From Atrichornis clamosus (Eukaryota; Chordata; Aves; Passeriformes; Menuridae), in assembly GCA_013400975.1 (NCBI GenBank), contig WBMZ01006344.1, positions 485,446-549,445 on the forward strand: 64,000 nt of DNA, read 5' to 3'. The notes below the pieces were generated by a model, which was given only the letters and a program-made list of their open reading frames with translations, was not told the origin of the DNA and did not search any database. Made by a program: the position numbers and the translations under genes. Below, piece by piece: positions 36,417 through 50,172 of this stretch (the stretch's first letter is position 1; each line of letters opens with the position of its first letter).

Positions 36417-39400
36417 GGAGAAAAAGAGCCCCCAGCCAGACCACATTTCTCTCTGCCTGGGTAGAGGGGCCACCAGGGCTGTGCCCGTCCCCCACATATC
36501 TGCTCTGTAAGCCTCACCTGGTCACTGAGGCTGGTGAGATCAAATGGCCCAGGGTTCTTAGAAGGATCCTTCCAAGGGATCCTTGTCACCCCCCACGGCA
36601 GCAGATGGGGTTTGCAGCACAGCCTGCCCATAAGGTTTGGGTTTGGGGATGCTGCAGGACTGGCGAGCCGAGGGAAGTGTTAACACAGCTCCTGTGCTCC
36701 AGCTTGTGCCTGCAAAATGAAGGCTGCTCTCCTGGGCTGCAGCAGAGTTGTAACACACTTAAATACCTCATTAATGAGGGCTCCGTATGTACCACAGAGA
36801 CTAGCAAGATTTTAGAGGGGCAGAAGCCTTTGTGCTTTCTCCTTTTCCACAGGGGAGAATTCAACTCACCGTCCAATTTGCAATTGCTAAGACAAAATTG
36901 TGCCCATGGAATTGGATTTGCCAGCACAGTTTGTGCCTCCATCTAATTGTTTTTAAACTTTGCATCTTGGGAAGAATTAGCAATCATGGTGTTCTTAGAG
37001 ACTTCAGATTTCTTTACAAAATTTTCTTGCCATAATATCCCGTATGTTTCCACTGCTTTCAGGGGAGCAGAGCCAAGTCATCCTCTGACTAAGACCTGGT
37101 AACTCACAGAGCACATCAACCTACTGGACAGAGTATTTGCAGTCTGCTGTAGAGATTAAAACAAATTTCTCTAGAGGGGAAATTTATACCAGGAATAAAT
37201 ATAAGTCTTGTTAACATTATTCTTTGCATTCTTTTTAACTAAGAATGCAAAAATAGATTAATTTCCTTTTTTTGACTAAAGAAGATGATCATAGGGGGAT
37301 GTCTTACTAAGACCACTAAGGCCAGGTATTTGCATGGAGTCATTTCTTCCACCTTGCAGCCCTGACTCAGGAACACCAGGAAAGCTGAGATGCAACAGCA
37401 GATTTTACCACCCTTCCTGATTTGACTTCTGAAAATAGAAACACTTCATGCTTCTTTAACTAATAGTGAGAGATAACCACTTCCAAAGGCTACACCATCA
37501 TCCAGGATATGCTCCCACCACCCACTTTACAATTCACATCCCCTTGGCTTCTGCTTTAAAGTATCCTGTGTGGCATTAAATGTGAGATAAAGCGTTGGGC
37601 CTCACAAAGCTATGGCCTCTGATGGCTTTAGAAAAAGTCCGAGCTGTTTAAGTTTTTCAGCTTAAAACTAACATTGATTCTGTTTTTAAAGTGTTGTTAA
37701 ATCCTCCTACTCAAGGAAAGAGGATAAAAATATCCCACCACACCTGCTTAACTTGCCCACTTGTAACAGCCACTGCTTTTTAAGAACAGGTGTTTCAAGG
37801 CTGTCCCCTAAACTGTTTTTTTCAGCATTTGGCAAGTTAAGATATTTAAGGATTTAGGCAGTGTGCACCAAATGAGAGAAAAGGCCGAGAACCTGCAGGG
37901 TTTGTGTCAGCACCTCGATCATGGCAGGACTGTAACACCCATCCCTTCGCCTGGCCTCCACAAAAGCCTCTAAACTCATTTCCTGCAGCAGAGACTCGTT
38001 CCCTCTCCATTGCTCCGTTGTAGGCTTGTAATCTTGGGCAGGCTCCTAAAAACAGAAACACTACCCTGACATCTGTGCCCTTGTCATGTCAGTAAAAGCG
38101 GGGCACGAAGTGCTTTAATCAGCCTCTCATCTCTGGAATAAGGAGGATTTCCCCTCTCTGGTCCAAAGCCACGGCTGGCAGATGTTTGGTTTTACTCCCT
38201 TTGGCCACTGGCAGTGGCAGATCCTGAGCTGCTGCAAAGCACTAAAGCTCTGCACCAGCTCCTGGCTCTGGGAAATCCTGGCTGTCTGCTCACATTCATG
38301 CTCTGGAAGCAATCTTTAATCTTCCCAAGGCTCCCTTCAGGCTCTTTGTTCCAAGGCTGCAGAATGTCTTCACACAGCCCCAAATTCCAGACATGAAATG
38401 CAACCTCAAGGCAAAGGGTGAAAACATGAATGTGACTTTTTTTTTTGGGTTGGTTCTTTTTTAATAATAAAAAACCAAAAGAAAATAAAAATTAAACAAA
38501 ACCCCCTACCGTTAAAGTGGTTGCCAGCTTCCTCCCTCATGAAGATGCTAAATCTGCTCATTCCTTTGAACATCAAAGCCACAAAGTCCTGTGCTTCCTC
38601 CTCTCTTCACCCTTTTCTTCCTTCAATGAATTTTCAAATTGCAACATAAGCACCAACCACAAATCCACCGAATCTCTGGTTTGCAATTGATCACAAAATC
38701 TCTTTGGTAGCTGGGACTTCCCATCCACTTTTCCTGCCTTGAGCCTGCTGAGGGGTAGGACTGACACACACACTGGCTTATCTATGATAGATTTGATTAG
38801 GATCTCACCTGTCAGGAAGAGGGGCTGTGAGACCCAAGAATTTGACTACTAAACAGTGTTTAAGCACACCTTGTACACATTTCCCTGAATAAGACCCCCT
38901 TCCTTCCTGACAGACCTAGATTTAGCCCACCCAAGGCAGACATGTGACACTGAAAGGCAAATCTTATTTTCTAAGCTGAGGGAGGGCAAAGGAAACATAG
39001 GCAAGAGCTAAGTGAAAGTAGAGGACCAGAACATGGAGAAATTTTCAAGCTGGCTGGTCTGCAGGTGAAGGATGAGTCTGAAACGGCAGCTTTGGTTCTA
39101 ACCAGACCTTTGAGGCCATCTGAGGTGAGACAGACTCAGCAAAGATTTCATTACTCACAAGTCCCTCCAGATGTCTTAAATAATTCATAGCAAGCACCAG
39201 GACATAAAGACCAGGAGTTCCATTAGGAGGCACATCGTCTTGTGTTTTGTTCATTAGGGTGAGTCACACAAAACACATTATTGCATAAAGCAGGATGTCT
39301 CATTAATTACATCAGTCTGGGGGCTGTAAGGTACCAGTCCTGGGAGAGCTCTGGGAGGCTCGGTCCTCGTCCTCATTGCCCCAGAGAGTGCCACAGTGCT

Positions 39401-42400
39401 TCTCTGCAGAAAGTCACCCCTCAGTCCCACCCACGCTGCCCCTGGGTCCGGCTGTGACTCCGCCTGTGGGTGCTGGCCATTTCCCCAGCAATGTCACCTC
39501 TCCCATGAACCCCCCCGAGGACACGAGTCCCCTCCAGGGCTCCAGCTGGGCACCCACCTCTGCCACCAGCGAGGGAAAACCCATCCCTGACTCCTGCCGC
39601 TGCTGTCAACTTGGGAACGTAACAGAGGCTAAAGGAGGAGCGCTGACCACTCCAGCCCCGGGAATGACACGGCAGCACGGCTCTGTGCTGCTGGAGCACG
39701 GGAAGCTGGGGATTTCAGCGGGATTTCTGCAGACACTCACCAGGGCCAGCCCTGCTTGCGCGGATGATGGTGCAAAGGGGTGCTGTTCACTTCAGTCCTG
39801 CCTCCTGCAGGTACCCGAATGAGGGGAGCTGAATTTCATGAAGAAAAATATATTGCAGTGCGTGGGGAGAGAGAGCCCAGGTTCCTGCAGTCACTTTTGT
39901 AGTGACAGGACCTGGGGAGGTACCAGCAGTAGCTGGGAGCTGTAGGTGGCAGCCCAACCCCTCTGTGCAGCCTCTGCTCACTTTTGGAGTTCAGCATGCA
40001 CTGCTCCCTCCTACCTTTTCAACAAAAAGTGTTGTTTTGGGAGACACACAACACTTCACAAAGTCAGCCTTCAAAATCCTGTGGAAGCCCACTGCAACCT
40101 CAGGGTCACAGGGTGAGCTGAATAAACTCCCCGGTTCCCTGCAGGCTCTTTTCTACTGTCCTAGAGTTTTCCAGGCAGGAGTGTGTTCGCTGGTGGGTGC
40201 TCCTACCCTGCAGTGGTGTGAGACAGAGATCAGAGACGTGAGTGGGAATTAGGTTTCACTGTTTGGCACGAAGAGAATCCCATAAGTAATTCAGGGGAGC
40301 ATCGAGGACTGCACCAACATAACCTTTCAGAACAGCACTCACCCCATGCCAGGTCACATCCAGACTCCACACCTGGACATTACCAAGGCATTGTTGCCTG
40401 TACAGAATCTCTAAAATCTACTGCTGGGGAGAAGGGAAAGGTCAGGGAACATCCTCGCGTCTTTTGCTCTCTAACAGCTCTTCCACATGAGTGTATCAAA
40501 ATGCAGCAGCAGCGACAGGGACAGATGATCTAGAACTCCCTGCATTATTAATACACAGTGAAAGATGAAGCAGCTTTTGTGAAAAGTATCTCTTTGCATG
40601 TTTAATATACAATGCTCTAACCTCACCACACTGCCACTCACGATGCTGTATTAAAACTCAGCTAACATTTTAAGTCCATACTGAAAAGAAAATATTTGCT
40701 GAGTTCAAACACTCTTTAATGTTCCAGGCTAGGAAAGAGGAATAGTTACGATCAGGAGAACAAAACAGGAATGCAGGGAGAGAAAACGCAGTGACAAATG
40801 CCAATGGAAGTGAAGGGGAAACAAAGGAGAAGTGGAGGTGTGGAGACAGAGTTCAAGGTATGCCCAGAGTTCAAGGCCAGCAGCTCCAAGGAATTCAGCC
40901 TTTCCCATGGGACGCTGAGACCGTGGCACTCAGAGAGGCAGAGCTCACAGTGCTGGGAGGTGCTTCCTTACTCCCTGTTGTGCCTCCAGCTCTGTAAGGC
41001 ACCATCCACTCGTGAGTGCTTTGTCTAAGATGAGCAGTTCACCCCAGCACTCCAAATCCCAGATTCTTATCCTATCACTGCATGAAACAGACTCCATTCA
41101 CAGCTCCAGTCCGGCTCCTAGAAGAGGCTTTTCATCCTCATCTCGAGCTCAGCCTCGTGGTAGCTAGAAAAAAATAAGCAAAATTCGTCTCTACAGCATC
41201 AGGGGAGCAGGGAGGAAGGATGGGATGGTGCAAGAACGCTCACATCGTGCCTCATCACCTAAAGAAAGTGTGAGCGTGGCAGAGCCAAGCCTCTAAGCTC
41301 TGTAGTAACCAAATCCCAGAAATACTTTATCCTAAGCTCTTTAACATGGAGGGACTGAGCAGCACGTGCAGGGACCGGCCTTAGTGCTTGCAGACAAGCA
41401 AGGGGCCCAGGAGACATGGGCTTCTTCCCGTTATGTTAAGCTTAAATAGAATTATATGGTCTTTAGTTTACCTTGGCATGCAGGCACATTAGGCATGGAT
41501 TTCTCTAAAGCCAGAACATCACAAGCTACCCAAACAACCCTGTCATTGCAATTTCACAATTTCCCTCTTTTGTGCATCTCTGAGCTCTGACTGCAGGAAA
41601 ATTTCATCTCCTCAGCCCACTGCCATCTGGAGCAAGGTTCAGACTCAGTCACAAGCAGAGTGGGGAAGGATATTTCTGGAGAACAGTGGGAAGGTTAATG
41701 ATGAGTGTGCTCAGAGCTGGTGATCTTTTTCTGTGTCTCACTGTGACATTCTGGTCTCCACTGTATCATCTGGAACCACCAAGTAGAAGTCACTGGGAAG
41801 ATTAAACCAGAGTTCTGAGATCTGACACAATCTGGGGGCTACAAAACCTCAGTCAGCAAGGCAGGGAGAGTTTCCCCAAAAGGTTATCAATCTGAAATTA
41901 TCCCAAATCATCCAGGAGACTGGAGTGGGTCGTAGATCATGTGCAGAGCATCATCAGGAGATTCTCAGCAGCTGCAGGGGCTTTGTAGCCCCCATGTCTG
42001 AGCCACCCCAAGTCTTCAGGGGACAGAAGGTGTTCAAATGGGCTAATTCCAGGTTGTTAAGCTTCACAGGGAACATCAAAACTTTAATTATCAGGTTAAA
42101 AGTGGACATCAGAGGGTGCCTTGTAACCTCCTGCCAGGAAGGAAACAGGTGGTACCCACAGCTCAAGTAACACACCAGCTTTCAACCTGGCCCTGTCTGT
42201 GGGCTGGATCAATCCAAACTCAATCCAAGCAATGCTTGGAATCTCCTTGAATGGCTTCAGCTCCCTGACAACCTTCCTTAGCCATTTCAGTGCTCTTGCT
42301 CTTTCTGTGGGCCTGCCTTGCAAGGCAATGCTCCTCCACACCCCACGAGGCAGAGACCAGGAAGGAGAAAAGGAGGAGAGATGCTCACGCTGTCCCTGGT

Positions 42401-43216
42401 AGATGTTACCAGCCCGTGTCAGACAGGCTGTTTGTTTCTGCTGGGCTCAGCTGGAGGTGCTTGGATGCTTTTATACAACTTGACATCCACCCCTCAAATA
42501 AGCTGCCTCCCCAAAAAGGCCAGAGACAGGCGTTTCATTCTGTGATGCTATTTGCAGCGTTGTCCAGCACACACCACGGGGAAGGAGAACAGCTGCAGCT
42601 TGGGCAGTTTTACAAGCTGTTGCTGGCCAGGCCATTCCAGGCAGTGCCTGTCAGGTCTGGGCGAGCTGGAGGCTGGTAATGGAGCAAAGCTGTTGTTTGT
42701 TACCCCCTCGTGGTCTCCTGACTTTTCATCTTGATTAAAGACCATGCTGAACGAGAGAATGAGCAAGGCAGGGTTCCTGATGCATTCACTGCTCCTGGAA
42801 TCCAGTTGCCTGCCCACGTGCTCATCCTTGGGGCTACCAATTAGGGGCACCAGCTGCTAGCCTGGATACCAGGGCCAGGAGCTATTAGAGCACAGACCAT
42901 TAGCTTTAAAAGGCATTTGGAACTTCTGAACGCATTAGGGTGGTGTGATTGACACACACTACAGCCATATGTGGCTCGCTCGCCTTCCTGTCAACCACTT
43001 TTTCTCCAAAAATGTGTTGGCTTACTGGAGTGATCTTGGTGGAGCATCTCATAAAAGCATCTCACCCAGAGCATTCAGGTTCTGTATCAGTTAAATAGCT
43101 GTTACCTGCCTTAATTAACTCCCTTGGCACAGTTTCTCTGAGATAGGAATGGGAAGGGGTTGTGTGAAAGGTTGGGTAGCTGGTCTCTATTTTTAGCCCT
43201 GTCATTTGCCCAGTTA
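36417..43216. other. long non-coding stretch
   Basis: About 6.8 kb without a recognised gene or interspersed repeat. A T-run lies at 38,438-38,447, followed by A-rich sequence to 38,505. Frames at 39,376-39,822 and 42,290-42,679 lie in stop-poor GC-richer patches and resemble no family I know. Confidence 0.5.
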
Positions 43217-43288
43217 ATGGTTCCAGGCAAGTCATCTCCCTTCTTTCTGCTTCAGCGACCCCATCTGTAAGATGGTAATGATGAGTCT
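43217..43288 (+). mobile_element. ancient MIR-type SINE fragment
   Basis: The segment atggttccaggcaagtcatc, tcccttctttctgcttcagc, gaccccatctgtaagatggt, aatgatgag tracks the MIR sense order GGGCAAGTCACTTAACC, CTCAGTTTCC, CATCTGTAAAATGGGGATAA. It is one of the clearer MIR matches in the window. A 194-residue minus-strand open frame (43,062-43,646) runs across it and is therefore unlikely to be a gene. Confidence 0.7.
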
Positions 43289-46200
43289 GGACCATCGGGT
43301 TTTGAGACCTCTGCTTGTAAAAAACACAGTAAAACTCAGAATTACCATGTCTGCCCAAAGCAAGGCTGGAGAGGAAGCCCCACGGGCCTTTGCAGCAGTA
43401 CCTGCATGGGTTTGGTTTGGATTTGGACCCTGTTCTGCCACGGCACCAGAGCTGGATCCCCCCTGCTGACCTTGGCCATCGCTGCAGGGTCAGTTCACTG
43501 GGGGCTGTAGTTGTCCCTGTGTCCCCAGGAGTGGTGGTACCAGCGAGCTGTGCAGGCCACTTCTCACAAAGCTGACAGGAGAGGATGCTTTTATTAAGCA
43601 CTTTATGGGCAATCAGTCCATCAACACAGCCAGAAGGACTGGGCAATTGATTTCAGCTTGTTTCCCTCACACCACCTCCATTTCCTCAATCTAAATCATA
43701 GCTCAGTGTTGGGTAAACCATGAGTGGCTCACCCCACTTTCTGCTCTCTCTTGGGCCAAGCAGCACATCTCTCTCCTGACTCTCTCTCTTCTCAGCTGTG
43801 TCTCACCTGGCTTCCAGGAGGGATTCTGCCATGAGGAGCTGCTCTCTGTGACAATTAGTAGACTTGGATTGGAGTCTACCTGAGCACAGTGCTGGCACAC
43901 TGGGTCTATGCTGTTTGCAGCCAGTGGCAGGAGGCAGAGCCAGAACACCAGGCTGGGAGCTCTGTGTCCTGTGGCAGAGGGGAGATGCCCACCAGGAGAC
44001 CACCTGGCTGCCCAACCATTAACCCTGACCTCTGGGGATGAGCCAGGTGGCAAACCAGAGCCTTAAGTCTCAAAAACAAGTTTAAAAGTTAACTTTAACA
44101 AGTTAAAGCCAGTTTCTCTTACCAGCCTGTCTGAGCCCACTGCAACCTGGCTGCAGGGAGAGCCTCCCTTTTTTTTCCCAGCTTTTTGTTTAAAGCAGAG
44201 CTATCAGGGAATCTGGAGTTCACATACAAGATTTGTTTAAAAATCACTGAAAGGAACTTTATAATATGAAGTTCTGAAGAAATTTCCAGGCCTTCCTGTT
44301 TTATATAGCCGGCAAATAGCAGCAAAAGGCTTTAAAAAGTATTTTAATACGATGCCCCTTAGCTAGATACTTGACATGCAAACATTAAGTCAGTGTCACT
44401 CTAAGCTGTTTTTTTATCTTGGGTCTGGCAGATTTTTCAAGCACAGGACAGTTCTTTTGTCATTTGAAATATCTCTTCCCTCAGCAAGACACACATCCTT
44501 CAACTTACCCAGATGGTCTCCTCCTCCAAGCTAGAATAATGTATTTAAATTTATCCACTGGTTTTCATGACTCAGATTTCCCATAACTGGATGGTTTCTA
44601 ACCGTCCTCTGCTCCACCTGTTCAGAGAGCACAGCAACCCTCTCCCTGGCTCCCAACCCTGTGGTTCAGCAGTGCTCTCTGTGACTGCCTGCAGGAGAGC
44701 TTCATGCAGCAGCTCCAGAGAAGCTGCACATTCACAAAACCCACAGTCTACAGCTTGGTCTGTGGCAGTTCTGCAGAGAAACCACGGCTTATAGGATCTG
44801 CTTCAAAGTTTTGTTTCTTCTGGGGAGGAAAGGCACGTCCTGAAAGCAGCCATGTCCATCTCCTGATCAAAGAGATGTCCAGCACAAAACTCTCTCTCCA
44901 GAATATTTCTCATATCCAATCCAACAGAAAACTCACTCAGCAACCACAGCTTCCACAAACAGATCATGTGCTGGTTTGGACTCCAGAAGAGAAATGCAAA
45001 TCCTTGTATTCAGAGGTTTCATTAATCTGACTGGATTCCATCAAGACAACAGGCAGGGACTTTAAATAACACAAAAGGGATCAAGGCGCCCTCTATGCTG
45101 CTGTTCATCGAGATCTGAGCTCCTACACTACACAGGTCCTTTTGAAAATGTCACCAGGGCCTGCCAACAGGACTCCTACTGAAGCAAAGGTATTTTTGGA
45201 AAAAAAGCATCCCAAAGTCTTACTGACATTCAACGAATGCTTTGAAATCTCTGACAGGAATGTGAGGTGGCTCATCGTGGCCTGGAGCAGCTGAAAGCCA
45301 CATGCAGGGCAAGCAGGTGAGGGAGGATGAAGTGAGATGAACCAGTTGAGAGAGGGGAAAGGATGGAAGGAACAGGGGCTGGATACTTCCTTGGATTTTC
45401 CACAGGCTATTTCCAGCTACCACAGAAATCATAAGCCATTTAAAATCCTTCCTCTGCCACAGTCCAGACCCACAAAAGCACAGACCTCAGGCAAGAACCT
45501 GGCTGCAGAAAAGGACAAATGATGGCAAACAAAGTCTGGCTTCAGCAGCCCAACCACTCTGGTGATGTGGCACAGCTTATTCCAGCCAGGGTGGGCTGTA
45601 CCAACCTAAAGCAAAACCAGCCATGAAAAGTCTAGGAGCAGAAACTCTTTGCCATAAAAGACAAAACAGGAAGGGAAGATCAGCAAGGCCAAACAGACAA
45701 GCAACTGATTACAGAGTATGTTAACTCTTCAACCACGTACATAATCAGACAAGAAACATTATAAACAGAAGCCAGCAGTTTTGGTAGCAAAACGTTGACA
45801 GAATTACCATACATCACCCCCTGGCTCAAGCAGCAAAGTTCTGCTGGAATATGTCAAAATGAAGCTGATGGGGATCCTTCCAGGCTTCTTATTTTAAGAT
45901 GTGAGAACTATTTTGGGATTAAACACATAGCACAGCACTGATCTCTCTCAATCTGTCACGGTGATAGCACACCCTTACTTTGACCTTAGACAGACAATAA
46001 TCTGTGAGGCTGCCTAAAGCTCATCCATCCCCCAGGATGCTCAGAGGTGCAGCTTTGCTCCTTCCACCAAGCACCTCCTGAACCTGTCCAGGCTGTGCCC
46101 ATTAAAAAACCGGACTCTGCAGCCAAAGGGACAGTGAGAGATGGATGGTGCTGGCATGCAGCCGCTCCCAAGGAGAGAGGCAGGATCAGCCTGCCGTGGA

Positions 46201-46667
46201 CACAGACACACTGATGAAACCTGCAGGACAGGCATGCAATTACCTTGTTTGCCAAACTTATTAGAGAAAAGCTGTGTCTTTCCAGTATTCTGCCCCTGAC
46301 CTCAGGGACAGAGCTGTCATCTGGACTGTGACTGTCTGAGGTCAAAGGAGGCAGAGGCACGGTGGTGCTGTGGTTGAGATTACTGTATTAATACAGCACT
46401 CACTTAATTCTTCCTATCTTAAGATGCTGGGGAGGAAGTTCCCAGTGGCCTGAAAGCAGAGCTCAGCAGGGTTCAGGTTTGTGCATCCTCAGGATGTGAG
46501 TTTGTTCTGACTTGAGTGGCAGAGTGATGGATGTGGCCAAAACACACAGTTCTTCATTAAACTGTGATGAGTTAATGAGCTCCTGTGGCCTTTCCTGGAC
46601 ATCAACCTGGAAGTGTTATTTGGACAGGCAAAGATATGCTTCCAAAGTTCTTCCATTTAAATTTCCC
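43289..46667. other. unique non-coding stretch
   Basis: No gene or interspersed repeat is recognised. Confidence 0.55.
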
Positions 46668-46717
46668 TTTTTTTTTTTTTTTTTTTTGCATCTGGGATTT
46701 GTGATCAGAGTTTTATT
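46668..46717 (-). other. poly(A) tract downstream of AATAAA (minus strand)
   Basis: Read on the minus strand, AATAAA (46,717-46,712) is followed after 24 nt by a run of 20 A residues (46,687-46,668). This spacing is that of a reverse-transcribed polyadenylated transcript. No upstream coding sequence or target-site duplication is recognised, so a chance T-run is the main alternative. Confidence 0.3.
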
Positions 46718-47610
46718 TTCATAAACAGTTTCTACAGCTTTAAAATGCTTCCATATCTACCCTCCCTAATTTCCACTCATACCATAAAGACTCAGTATAT
46801 ACACTAGCTAAAATTTTGGTGAATATAAAGAATTCAGGAACTTCCTGTGGGAAAAAAAAATTAGCAAGCAAGAAATCAACTTCAAAATAAAATAAAAAGT
46901 AAAACAGAAGATGAAAGAAAAAAAAATCCAGGCGGTAGTGATTAATCTGATTTCATCCAAACTCCCCCCAGATGAGAGTAGTCTTCACTAGTCAAACACA
47001 GAGCACTATTTCATGTTCTCTGCATTAACCTTTAGAGTTCAAAATGCTCATCTGTTCATCCACGTCCCCTCGCAGTGGCGTTTGCAAATGACACAAACAT
47101 TTGCCTATGATCTGTGCTCTCCCTAACGCAGCCCAGCCTGTGCACGCCTCGGAACAATTTTCTCTGGAGCAAGTTCAAGCCCAATTTGCTCATGCTGGTG
47201 CCTATCTGTCATCAGATGTGTCAGCCCCGTCGCTCCCAGCTCGGGTGGGGAGGAAGGAGACAAAAGGTCACCTTCTACACACGGTGTGTTCTCCAGGAGG
47301 CAGGAGGGAGCAGGAGGAAAACCAGATTTCCATCTACATGACAGGAATGGAGTGCTTTTTCCCCTTTTCCTTTGCACTTCCTTCCCCACGCTGGCAGTGT
47401 GGCTCAGTGCCTCTGGGAGCAGGTGGATGTGCTCGGGGCAGATGAAAATGAGCCAGATCCATTGCAAAGCTCTGAGACTCGGTGCTGCTGAGCGGTAGCT
47501 CCAAAAGTTGTGATGCCTTTCCTTAGAGAAAAGAGCCCTCACCAGCCTTGGGATGCTGACAGCACCCCGACTCCCCAAGGATGGACACTAAAACAAGGTC
47601 TGGTTCATAA
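46718..47610. other. AT-rich unique stretch
   Basis: A-rich runs lie at 46,850-46,930. No gene is recognised. The open frames at 47,101-47,578 on both strands look like chance. Confidence 0.5.
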
Positions 47611-48016
47611 AGTCACAGAATGGTTTGGGCTGGAAGGGACATTAAGACCATCCAGTTCCACCCCCTGCCATGGGCAGGGACACCTTCCCCTATCCCAGGG
47701 TGCTCCAAGCCCCGTCCAGCCTGGCCTTGGACATTCCAGGGATGGGGCAGCCACAGCTGCTCTGGGCACCCTGTGCCAGGGCCTCCTCACCCTCACAGGG
47801 AACAACTTATTCCTTGCTATCCAATCTAAACCTATCCTCTGTCAGTTTGAAGCCATTCCCCCTTGTCCTGTCACTCCAGGCCCTTGACCAAAGCCCCTCC
47901 CCGGCTCTCTTGGAGCCTGCTCAGACACCAAAGGGCCACAAAAAGGTCGTACCAGAGCCTTCTCTTCTCCAGGCTGAATGACCCAAATTCTCTCAGCCTT
48001 TCCTCACAGGAGAGCT
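47611..48016 (-). mobile_element. longest CR1 LINE 3' fragment (antisense)
   Basis: About 400 bp of antisense CR1. The blocks, in order, are agtcacagaatggtttgggc, ctgccatgggcagggacacc, caagccccgtccagcctggc, ctctgggcaccctgtgccag, tcagtttgaagccattcccc, cttgtcctgtcactccaggc, agccttctcttctccaggct and tctctcagcctttcctcaca. Similarity fades after about 48,016. No reverse-transcriptase reading frame is included. The frames at 47,510-47,981 translate the repeat. Confidence 0.96.
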
Positions 48017-50015
48017 TTCACTGTGCTGTGTCCACTGCCCACACAAGAGACAATCCCTGTCCCATTGTACAACCCAAGACTGGCTGGGGAGGAAGGCAGA
48101 AAAGTGGCTGAAGGAGGGAGAGAAGCCAGACCTTCCACCTTTATCGGAAAAGGATCTTATCCTTCCTGCAGATGGAGCCACAAGTGTTTTAATTTTTTTA
48201 TCCTTTAAGTTTATTTTCTTAGTGCTTCTGTATCTGACACCAGTCAAAAAGGATTCTGGGAAAAAATATAAATTATACTTTTAGCAGTTTATAAAGGGAG
48301 CTGTATGATCTGAGTGATTCAGTGAGAGCAGAAGACTATGGGATGGTAAGGAATAAAACTGAGCTTGGAGATTTATCTCCCATTGGAGTGCAGCAGATGG
48401 GGAAGGGGCACAAAGGCAAATTATTTGGTGTGGAACCAGAACCAAAATGTAGAAAAGGCAAAAGTCAAATCAAGACTAAAAGTTTTTGAGTGAAATGTTT
48501 CACTCCCCTCAAGAAAAGGGGTCTATTCTACAAAAGGCCATGTTCAGGGATGCTCTCAGTTATAATGAATTTTTCAGTTACTATTTTTCAGTTTGTACTG
48601 AGTAACCAATCCAAAAAAGTGCTAGCATCACCAGAAAGGAAGTTAAGTTGCAGCAGACTTATTTCCATTGAAAACATAAGGGAAAGCAAAGGCTTATGTG
48701 CAATTCTCCCATCAATAAAATATAATATTCCAACCATTTTAAAGACTGAAATTAAAAGAAAAAAGAGTTAAGAAAAAACAACCTCAAGGAAAGCAAGCCA
48801 GATGCTATGGAAACTACATCTACAGAAACTTTTTAATGCAGTTCTTTTTTTTTTCCTTGACCATCTCTCTTTATCTGTTAAAAGGTTTTATCTCTCTCTA
48901 CAAACCTTGTCTCAATGTAGCACTTGACCCCCAAGCAGCACACATCAGGGTAACCCAGCCTAATTCAGAGCAGGAGAGGGGGCTGTGACCTGCAGAGCCA
49001 GGGCACCAGGCTGGCAGAGGGTGCATCCCAGCTGGCTCAGGAGAAGGGACCCACTGCTCCCTCCCTCTCCCCTTGGAGGTTGGTTGTGCTGCGCCTCTGT
49101 GTGCCCCAAGCACCTCGTCCCTCCTCCTTGCATCCCTCACCTCCCCTCCTTGCATCCCTGACGCTTCCTCTTGCCCTGTTCCATGCTTTCAAAGTCACTA
49201 AAATAGGAAAATACAAACACCCACACGGGACAAATTTAGTAACATGAACTGGAGATGTTTTTTTTTACAAGCAGGCTGTTCCAGCACAGGCAACAATCAG
49301 TGCAAACTGTACATTTTGTCAGTGCACAGAGACCCAGCACAGATTTTAGCAGCAGCAGTAGCTGTGAGGAAGCTGATTTGTAGCAACCAGCACAAAGAAA
49401 TGAAGCAATAAAGACACCAAACTATTTAACTCTGCAGCCAAACTAAATGTCTTTTGGTCCTTCATGCATGAGTCTTCTAAGTGTAAACTTTCCACAGTAA
49501 GAGAAAGGAAATCATCCTTAGATTTTAGCAAGAAGAATGACTCAGATAGCCCCAGGCAGCAAAGATCTGAGCCGAGAAAGAACAACAGTTTTTGACTGCC
49601 TTTGGAAAAGTATTTGCTGATTTTTGTTCATGTGCAACATCACTTTAAGCTACAGAAACATGGAGGTTAAAGGCAGATCACTGGGAAGATGTTATTGTGT
49701 TGTTTCTTTTAAAGATGCTTGCTCCCCTTTTCCAGAGGTGTAGGGCCAAACAGGAGATGGACTGGCAGTGGAAGTCTCATCCCCACTCCTGAAGCAGAGG
49801 TCAGCCCAGCTCTGGGCCCGAGCCTTGGCACTGGAACCTTGATTACTCTGAGAATGAAATGGAGCATTGCTTTTGTAGAGCCAGTTCCAATGCAGTTTTC
49901 AAAAGCAGATGTGCCCAGGAATAAAAGCCAAACATCCATCAGCTCCACGTGACTAACACAGGAACCCTGCACATTTGTTGGAAATCTGATGTAGAAAGGG
50001 CAGGGGAAAAATTAC
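48017..50015. other. non-coding stretch with one short tandem repeat
   Basis: No gene is recognised with confidence. 48,842-48,854 is a T-run. On the minus strand a possible acceptor (ctttctacatcag) precedes 49,995, after which the frame of the 50,016-50,172 segment would stop within 15 codons. This could be a terminal exon if that segment is real. Confidence 0.4.
49119..49162 (+). repeat. 22-bp imperfect tandem repeat, two units
   Basis: Units at 49,119-49,140 and 49,141-49,162 share cctccttgcatccct-type sequence with a few differences. A small slippage product in a pyrimidine-rich stretch. Confidence 0.8.
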
Positions 50016-50172
50016 CTGGAGGGTTTCCATCATTCAAGTATTGCAGCACTTCCCATCTCCGCAGTGGGCAGAGTTCCTCAGAGGAGCCCTTGGCTGCTCT
50101 GGGCCTGACAGCCACAAAAATGTCCGATTCCAAGTGAAAGTAGTGTGTGGAGAAGGCAGTCAGTGAAAACAG
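50016..50172 (-). other. possible coding exon, unrecognised gene
   Basis: On the minus strand a strong acceptor (tttgtcactgtcttttccag) precedes 157 nt that are open from the first base. The 52 codons include FSTHYFHLESDIFVAVRPR and RRWEVLQYLNDGNPP. A donor (ccag, then gtaatttt) follows. The composition is protein-like, but I recognise no family. Starting in phase 0, it could join the segment at 51,283-51,405, which ends in phase 0. Chance remains a serious alternative. Confidence 0.28.

Noticed and set aside
43062..43646. 194-residue minus-strand open frame
   Set aside because: It runs through a MIR-type SINE relic and shows no recognisable protein features.
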